From Thioalkalivibrio sp. (GTDB lineage Bacteria; Pseudomonadota; Gammaproteobacteria; Ectothiorhodospirales; Ectothiorhodospiraceae), in the NCBI GenBank assembly GCA_007119005.1, contig SKQM01000151.1, forward strand, positions 1 to 11,878: a stretch of DNA of 11,878 nt, read 5' to 3'. Both the position numbers and the translations under genes were made by a program. The notes under the pieces are model-generated. The model did no database searches. It was not told the DNA's origin and was given only the letters and a program-made list of their open reading frames with translations. Positions 6,143-11,878 of this stretch are shown in pieces; within the stretch, counting starts at the first letter, position 1, and the number at the start of each line of letters is the position of its first letter.

Positions 6143-9100
6143 GACCGAGTCTCCCACCCACGGTCGGGAGCGGAGCGGACCATCCGGTCGAGTTCTTCGA
6201 TCAGGCCGGCCGGTGGGCGCTCGAAATGCACCCCGCGTCCCGGCGAATCCAGGCCGCGCAGGAACCAGGTAACCGTACCCCCGACGTGGCACTCGTAGTC
6301 GTACCCGGGGAGACGGGCCTTCAGCAGGCGGTGCAGCGCGAGCGTGTACAGCACGTACTGCAGGTCATAGCGGCTGTCCAGCACCCGTTCCCGCATGTCT
6401 GCGGGGGTGTAGTCCGCCGGCCCCGGGCCGAGCCAGTTGGACTTGTAGTCCAGGGTGTAATAACGGCCCTCGTGCGCGAAGACCAGGTCGATGAATCCCT
6501 TGAGCATCCCGTTCAGGATCCGCGTCTCCATCTCCGGGCGCGGAGCCGCATCCAGCGTCCCGGCGCGGACGGCGAGATCGATCCGGCGTGCGTCGACCCA
6601 GCGGGTCTCGAACCAGAACTCGAGTTCCGGCTGATAGGCCGCCAGTTCGCTCAAGCGTAGCGCGATTCCGGCGCCGGGCAGATCCAGCGGCTCGACCAGC
6701 AGCCGCTCGAGCCAGTCGGAGACCGGGTCCACCCAATGGTCCCAGCCCCGCCGGCGGCAGCGCCGGGCCACCGTATCGCGCAGCCGGTCCGGATCCCTCG
6801 TCACCGCCGCAAAGCCCTCCCGCGCGGCCCACTCCAGCAGGCCATGCAGAAAAGTCCCCGGTTCCGGCCCGCGCGGGAAGCGGTGCAGGCCCGAGGCTCC
6901 GCGCGGATCCCTGCCGACGGCCTCGACTTCGGGCTCGTCGGCCGCCTCGCCGAAGCGGTCCTCCAGCGCGGTGTCGGGGGCCTCCAGCGCCGGGGCCCCG
7001 CGTTCCGGCAAACCTTCGGCGCGCAGTGCGCTGTAGCTCGCGATCCACCAGTATTCCCGGGCCGCGCGCCGGGGTTCCCGAGCCCGGCCCGGTGCCTGCA
7101 CCTCTGCGGACGGACGGAGCCTGGCGTCCGTGGCCTCGGGGGCGGAAACCACCGCGATGTCCGGCTCGCCGTCGGCCAGCGCCAGCAGCGCCGGCCGCAG
7201 CTGTCCGTCCGGGATCTCCGAACCGCCGGCCAGCAGGTAGCCGAAGGCACTGCGGTGCAGCTCGCTGCCCTTGCCCCGTCCGCGTCGCACCGGGGCAATC
7301 CCGAGCCAGCACTGATGCCGGGCGCGGGTCACCGCCACGTAGAGCAGGCGCAGGTCCTCGGCGAGCCGTCCCCGATCCGCTTCGGCGATGTCGGCGTCAC
7401 CCGGATGCCAGCGGACCTGGCGCCTGCCCTCGGCATCGTGCCAGACCAGTGGCGGCCGCTTGCCGTCCTCCGGACGATAGCCGCAGATGAACGGAACGAA
7501 CACCAGCGGATATTGCAGGCCCTTGGCCTTGTGGATGGTCACCACCTGCACCAGCCCCTCGTCGCTCTCCAGGCGCAGGATCTGCTCGTCGGCTGCGGCA
7601 CCGTCACCCTGCAGGTGCTCGGCCAGATGCCGGATCATGGCCTGTTCCCCGTCCAGCTCGCCCGCGGCCGTCTGCAGCAGCTCGCTCAGATGCAACAGGT
7701 TGGTCAACACCCGCTCGCCGTCCGCGCGGCGAAACAGTGCCCCGGGCAACTCGAAATCGTGCAGCATCCGCCGCAGCATCGGCAGCACACCCTGCTCGCG
7801 CCAGATACGCCGGTACTCCCGGAACTGCAGCACCCGCTCTTCCCAGTGCGGCTCGTCGCGGTTCAGCCGGTCCAGCACTTCGAGCCCGAGACCCAATGTG
7901 GCGGTGGCCAGTGCCGCACGCAGCAGACGGTCCGACTCCGGCTCCGCGCAGGCGCGCAGCCAGCGCAGCACATCGGCCGCTTCCGGCGTGGTGAAGACGG
8001 ACTCGCGATCCGACATGAAGACACTGCGCACGCCGCGGCGGCGCAGCGCGGTACGGATGACCGCGGCCTCCTTGCGGCTGCGCACCAGCACCGCCAGATC
8101 CGCCGCCTGCAAAGGACGGAACCCCTGCGGCCCATCGAATCCCGAGCGGCCGGCACGGCCGGCATCCAGCAGCGACACCATCACCGTCGCACAGCGTTCG
8201 GCCATCTCCTCGACATAGGCGCCGGTGGCGATCGGCGCGGCATCGTCGAGCTGCGCGAGCACCAGCGCGGGCGGCTCCACCCCCTCGAACAGAAGCCGCT
8301 CCGGCTGGCCGGCGGCCCGCACCGGCTCGAACGGAACCGGGTCACCCCGGCCCGCCGCGCGGAACAGGAAGGCGCCCTCGGGATGCCCCTCGGCAAAACC
8401 GAACAGGCGGTTGCAGGCCTGCACGAAGGCCTGCGAGGCGCGGTAGTTGACCTGCAGCGTGTGATGTCGGCCGCTCGTGTCCATGCGGGCCCGGAGGTAG
8501 CTGTGGATGTCCGCGCCGCGAAACGCATAGATCGACTGCTTCGGATCGCCGATCAGGAAGATGCCCTGCTCGCGACGATCCTCACCGACCCGGTAGATCC
8601 GTTCGAAAATGCGGTACTGCACCGGGTCGGTGTCCTGGAACTCGTCGATCATCGCGACCGGGAACTGGTCCCGGATGGTTTCCGCGAGTCGCTCGCCCCC
8701 GGGCCGGCGCAGCGCCGCATCCAGCGCGGTCAGCAGGTCGTCGAAACCGAGCTGTGCACGCCGCCGCTGTGCCGTCTCCAGCCGATGCCGCGCCCAGCCC
8801 GCGGCGTGACGCAACACCGCCTCCGGGGTGTCGTCCGACCCGTCCCCGTAGCCGTCCAGCAGCGCGAATGCCGCATGCAGCCCCGCGGGAAGGACGCGGC
8901 CCCGCTTCAGGCGCTCACCCATGCCTGCAAGGCTGAACCGCTGCACCAGCGGCTTGTCCGGATCACCCGGCAATTCGAGCACCGGATCCCGGGCCCAGGC
9001 GCGCATGTCGTCGAGCCGGGCATCCGGATCCCGGTACTGGTTGCCATTCAGTTCCGGCAGCGCCGCGCGGAAACTTTCCGCAACCGCGTCGAAGTCGTCC

Positions 9101-9828
9101 CGCCAGGGCGCCTTCACTCTCTCCAGGCGTTCCAGACGGCGATACAGTCGCTCGTTCAGCTCCGCGATCGGGGCCGGACGCGGGGGCTCGGACCCCAACA
9201 GCGGACGGATCCGGCTCTCCAGAGTCCCGGGCTCGTCCCCGAGAATCGAGCGCAGCAGCGCCAGCCGCGCGCCCTGTTGCGGGTAGACCATGCAGCGCCA
9301 GTAGTCCCGCACCGCCTCGGCGCGCAGTTCGGAGAGGTCGGGTTCCACCTGCTGTTCGAACAGGCTGCCACTGTCGAAGGCGTGCTCGCGCAACATGCGG
9401 AAGCACCAGCCGTGGATAGTGGATACCGCGGCCTCGTCCATCCACTCCGCTGCCAGTTCCAACCGACGCGCGCAGGCAGCCCGCTCGGCTGGATCCGGGT
9501 ACCCATCCAGCAGGCCCTGCAGCATCCCGTCGGGGGCATCCGCAGCCTCGCCCCGGAACTGTCGGGCCGCGTCCAGCAGGCGCGCGTGAATGCGGCCCCG
9601 CAGCTCCCGCGTCGCCGCGTCGGTGAAGGTCACCACCAGGATCTGCGGCGGCAGCAGCGGCTCCCGGAAGGCCCGCTCGCCGCCATGGCCCAACACCAGA
9701 CGCAGGTAGAGCGCTGCGATGGTCCAGGTCTTGCCGGTGCCGGCGCTCGCCTCGATCAGCCGGCTGCCGTACAGCGGGAGTTCCGCCGGATCGTCCAGCG
9801 TATGCGTGGTTCCTGCCCGCCCGCTCAC
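6139..9828 (-). CDS. recB: RecB, exonuclease V beta subunit (3'-5' helicase and nuclease of RecBCD)
   Basis: RecB supplies the 3'-5' SF1A motor and the single nuclease site of RecBCD. The 1229-aa product is near E. coli RecB in length (about 1180). Helicase motifs in order: Walker A ASAGTGKT (27-34), VVTFTDAATRELRGRI (65-80), MIDEFQDT (393-400), GDPKQSIYAFRGADI (427-441), QVNYRAS, then VVTIHKAKGLQYP and LLYVAVTRARHQ. The C-terminal nuclease domain keeps the expected catalytic set: H995 in GTFLHGLLEW, D1114 in GFIDL, D1127 and K1129 in LDYKSN, and the QYVLY motif at 1157-1161. The 13-residue spacing between the two aspartates equals that of E. coli D1067/D1080. All motifs are intact, so the enzyme should be active. 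GTG at 9828 was chosen because it overlaps the recC stop as GTGA; the longer frame upstream lies within recC. The recB stop in turn overlaps the recD start. Confidence 0.96.
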   Translation of the reverse strand: MSGRAGTTHTLDDPAELPLYGSRLIEASAGTGKTWTIAALYLRLVLGHGGERAFREPLLPPQILVVTFTDAATRELRGRIHARLLDAARQFRGEAADAPDGMLQGLLDGYPDPAERAACARRLELAAEWMDEAAVSTIHGWCFRMLREHAFDSGSLFEQQVEPDLSELRAEAVRDYWRCMVYPQQGARLALLRSILGDEPGTLESRIRPLLGSEPPRPAPIAELNERLYRRLERLERVKAPWRDDFDAVAESFRAALPELNGNQYRDPDARLDDMRAWARDPVLELPGDPDKPLVQRFSLAGMGERLKRGRVLPAGLHAAFALLDGYGDGSDDTPEAVLRHAAGWARHRLETAQRRRAQLGFDDLLTALDAALRRPGGERLAETIRDQFPVAMIDEFQDTDPVQYRIFERIYRVGEDRREQGIFLIGDPKQSIYAFRGADIHSYLRARMDTSGRHHTLQVNYRASQAFVQACNRLFGFAEGHPEGAFLFRAAGRGDPVPFEPVRAAGQPERLLFEGVEPPALVLAQLDDAAPIATGAYVEEMAERCATVMVSLLDAGRAGRSGFDGPQGFRPLQAADLAVLVRSRKEAAVIRTALRRRGVRSVFMSDRESVFTTPEAADVLRWLRACAEPESDRLLRAALATATLGLGLEVLDRLNRDEPHWEERVLQFREYRRIWREQGVLPMLRRMLHDFELPGALFRRADGERVLTNLLHLSELLQTAAGELDGEQAMIRHLAEHLQGDGAAADEQILRLESDEGLVQVVTIHKAKGLQYPLVFVPFICGYRPEDGKRPPLVWHDAEGRRQVRWHPGDADIAEADRGRLAEDLRLLYVAVTRARHQCWLGIAPVRRGRGKGSELHRSAFGYLLAGGSEIPDGQLRPALLALADGEPDIAVVSAPEATDARLRPSAEVQAPGRAREPRRAAREYWWIASYSALRAEGLPERGAPALEAPDTALEDRFGEAADEPEVEAVGRDPRGASGLHRFPRGPEPGTFLHGLLEWAAREGFAAVTRDPDRLRDTVARRCRRRGWDHWVDPVSDWLERLLVEPLDLPGAGIALRLSELAAYQPELEFWFETRWVDARRIDLAVRAGTLDAAPRPEMETRILNGMLKGFIDLVFAHEGRYYTLDYKSNWLGPGPADYTPADMRERVLDSRYDLQYVLYTLALHRLLKARLPGYDYECHVGGTVTWFLRGLDSPGRGVHFERPPAGLIEELDRMVRSAPDRGWETRS

Positions 9829-11878
9829 GCCCCGGCCTCCGCGACCGCGTCGAACAGAGGCCGGTACAGCACGTCGATCCAGTGCTGGAATCCGGGATCC
9901 AGCACCAGCGACGAAGCGTCCGGGTAGACCCGGCGGTGGTAGGCGCTGCGCAGCAGATCGCCCGCCTGGTGCTCGCTGCCCTCGTAAGCCCTGCCGGCTT
10001 CCCGCTGCGGATCCCGACCGTCGGCCTCCGCCTGCAGCCAGGCCAGGGCCGCCTGCAGCGCCACCGGCAGCGGCCGACATTGCCCCTCACGCCAGCCCTG
10101 CACCAGTTCACGCAGGATCACCGCGCAGTGCCCGGACGGCATCGGTGGCAGCCGCAACACCGCATCGGTACCGGCCACAAGCGTGGTCAGTTCCATCCCG
10201 CCTGCGTTGGCCATCAGGTGGACCACCCAGGGGTAGACGAGCACGTCGTGACGCGGTGTCGCCTTCCGGCCTGCGGTGACCCGTCCGGGACGCGGCCGCA
10301 GCAGACATCTCCCGCCCGCCCCGTCGCCGCGCAGTCCGGTCAGTTCGCCCTCGACCACGATCCCCTGGTGCTCGAAGTACAGCCGCTCGCTGCCGTCCAG
10401 GGACACGGGATAGCCGGCGGCCAGCAGCCGGTAGCGCTCCAGCAGGTCGGCGACCTCGACGCGCAGGCCCTCGGCCACCGCCGAGCCGACGCCAGCGAGC
10501 GGCAGATGCCCGGCGCGGCGCAACCCGGCGAGCGCGGCGTCCATCCTGGGCGGCCAGTCCTCGGGGTCGTCAGGCGCCTCCAGCGCCGCCGCGACCAGTC
10601 CCTCGCGCAACTGCCACTGCGCGAGACCGTCCAGCCCGAAGGGTTCCTGGTCCACTGGTGCCGGGACGTCTTCGTCAAAGTGGACGCCCAGCCTCCGGTT
10701 GAAGAACGACTGCACCGGGTTCTTCAGGAAGCCGCCGAGATCCTCCGGCCGAAGCGGGCCATCGGGCTCGCGTTCGGGCAGCGGAACGGCGGCGGGTTCA
10801 TCGGGTGGCGGCGCGTGGTGGTATCCGGCCCACTCCCGCGCATAGGTGAACAGAGGCCCCTCGCCGTCCACGGGAAAATTGTCGCGACTGAACGGCTGCA
10901 GCGGGTGCTCCACGGTCAGGGCCCGCAACAGCGCCGTCCCATCGCCATCCGGCCGTTGCCAGCCCGAGGCGATGTGGTCACGCAGCTGGTTCACCAGCAC
11001 CGACGGCGGCCGCTCGGCATTGTCGCGCACGCTGCGCCCCACCCAGCTGACGTACAGCTGTTCGCGGGCCGACAGCAACGCCTCCAGAAACAGGTAGCGG
11101 TCGTCCTCGCGTCGGGAGCGATCGCCGGGGCGGTACTCTTTGGCCATCAGGTCGAAGTCCATCGCGATCGGGGCCCGCGGATAGTCGCCGTCGTTCATTC
11201 CCAGCAGGCAGACCACCCGGAACGGGATCGCCCGCATCGGCATCAGCGTGCAGAAGTTCACCGCGCCCCCGAGAAAGCGCTGGGACAGACCGGGCTGATC
11301 CACCGCCTCGAGCCAGCTCTCGCGCACGACCGTCAGCGGCAGGGACTCTTCGAGCCGCGCGGCGGCACAGTCGGTTTCCCAGTGCTCCAGAGCCTCGTCG
11401 AGCCGGCCCAGCAGCCACTGCTCGCGCTCCTCCTCGGCGGCAAAGAAGGCGTCCAGCAGACCCCGCAGCCGAGTCACCCACTCCCCGGGCGGAACGGGTT
11501 CGCGCAGTCGGGCCCACCAGAGACTCAGCGCATCGAGCAACCTCGCCAGCTGTCCGGCCAGGGCGGCGTCGAGACCCCCGATTTCGTCGAAGGGCTCGAT
11601 GCCGGCCCAAGCGTCCGCATGCCCGGCGGGTCCCGCGACCGCGTACCCGAGCAGCATCCGTCGCAGGCCGAAACGCCAGGTATTCTGTTCGAGGCCCTCG
11701 GGCAGGCCGAGCGTCGCCCTTTGCTCCGCGTCGAGCCCCCAGCGGATCCCGGAGCCTTCGATCCAGGCGTGCAGGGACTGCAAGCGCCCGCTCTCGATGC
11801 CGAAGCGTCTCCGCACGGCCGGCACCTCCAGCAGATCCAGCAGATCGCTGACCGCAAACCGGGATTCCGGCAGGTCGA
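9825..11878 (-). CDS. recC: RecC, exonuclease V gamma subunit (Chi-recognition subunit), C-terminal ~60%; runs off right edge
   Basis: RecC is the scaffold subunit that splits the DNA duplex and scans the 3' strand for Chi. The window holds 683 codons of it; the N-terminal part (about 430 residues, judged from E. coli RecC at about 1122) lies beyond the right edge. The first visible residues DLPESRFAVSDLLDLLEVPAV match the SRFSLSDVLALLEVPA region of E. coli RecC as I recall it. Strong later matches are GIRWGLDAEQ, WRFGLRRMLLGYA, IPFRVVCLLGMNDGDYPR, FDLMAKEYRPGDRSRREDDR, YLFLEALLSA and a C-terminal region corresponding to the inactive nuclease-like fold. The reading frame is open throughout with no frameshift. 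A GTG at 11825 lies inside the gene and is not its start. Its TGA stop forms GTGA with the recB start, with no ptrA between. Confidence 0.95.
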   Translation of the reverse strand, partial: DLPESRFAVSDLLDLLEVPAVRRRFGIESGRLQSLHAWIEGSGIRWGLDAEQRATLGLPEGLEQNTWRFGLRRMLLGYAVAGPAGHADAWAGIEPFDEIGGLDAALAGQLARLLDALSLWWARLREPVPPGEWVTRLRGLLDAFFAAEEEREQWLLGRLDEALEHWETDCAAARLEESLPLTVVRESWLEAVDQPGLSQRFLGGAVNFCTLMPMRAIPFRVVCLLGMNDGDYPRAPIAMDFDLMAKEYRPGDRSRREDDRYLFLEALLSAREQLYVSWVGRSVRDNAERPPSVLVNQLRDHIASGWQRPDGDGTALLRALTVEHPLQPFSRDNFPVDGEGPLFTYAREWAGYHHAPPPDEPAAVPLPEREPDGPLRPEDLGGFLKNPVQSFFNRRLGVHFDEDVPAPVDQEPFGLDGLAQWQLREGLVAAALEAPDDPEDWPPRMDAALAGLRRAGHLPLAGVGSAVAEGLRVEVADLLERYRLLAAGYPVSLDGSERLYFEHQGIVVEGELTGLRGDGAGGRCLLRPRPGRVTAGRKATPRHDVLVYPWVVHLMANAGGMELTTLVAGTDAVLRLPPMPSGHCAVILRELVQGWREGQCRPLPVALQAALAWLQAEADGRDPQREAGRAYEGSEHQAGDLLRSAYHRRVYPDASSLVLDPGFQHWIDVLYRPLFDAVAEAGA

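Noticed and set aside
4019..6298. Very long open frame on the plus strand opposite recD
   Set aside because: It is antisense to a motif-complete recD, rich in Arg, Pro, Gln and His, and has no recognisable domain. Long antisense frames are expected where GC-rich third positions suppress stop codons.
6736..9927. Open frame of more than 1000 codons on the plus strand opposite recB
   Set aside because: It lies wholly opposite the conserved helicase and nuclease coding sequence of recB, and its composition is typical of a GC-rich shadow frame.
1..11878. CRISPR array, defence island or mobile element
   Set aside because: No regularly spaced direct repeats, transposase, integrase or toxin-antitoxin pair were seen. 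The genes are core metabolism and core repair plus three small unknowns.

Overview
This window is a piece of a GC-rich proteobacterial chromosome, most probably a gammaproteobacterium. Support for that is the recC-recB-recD order, RecBCD subunits that read closely like the E. coli proteins, and a lutABC lactate-oxidation operon; an Ectothiorhodospiraceae-type host is a guess from general gene style only. Codon use looks uniform and I see no insertion sequence, integrase, tRNA, rRNA or CRISPR array. Almost everything is on the minus strand; only one small gene is on the plus strand.

Left part (1-2481, minus strand): lutA, lutB and the first third of lutC form a tight operon. lutA and lutB share one base (TGATG) and lutB and lutC overlap by four (ATGA). 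Together they encode the iron-sulfur L-lactate-oxidising complex. LutA carries paired cysteine (CCG) motifs, LutB a LUD domain plus ferredoxin-type cysteines, and LutC runs off the left edge.

Middle (2482-4035): a 291-bp spacer holds an imperfect palindromic repeat of a type scattered in proteobacterial intergenic regions, and a weak promoter or operator candidate for lutA. Next come two divergent small genes of unknown function (114 aa minus, 133 aa plus). The 133-aa gene converges on a DUF3293 gene and the two coding ends overlap by 86 bp, with a perfect GC hairpin inside the overlap.

Right part (4025-11878, minus strand): recC (its N-terminal ~40% beyond the right edge), recB and recD, followed by the DUF3293 gene. 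The recC-recB and recB-recD junctions both use the same GTGA stop/start overlap, so the three subunits of the double-strand-break repair helicase-nuclease are probably translationally coupled. The ptrA gene found between recC and recB in E. coli is absent.

I found no clearly new biological system. The points most worth a second look are the convergent coding overlap with its hairpin, the linkage of DUF3293 to recCBD, the second Fe-S motif of LutB with one cysteine replaced by asparagine, the palindromic repeat, and the two uncharacterised small proteins.
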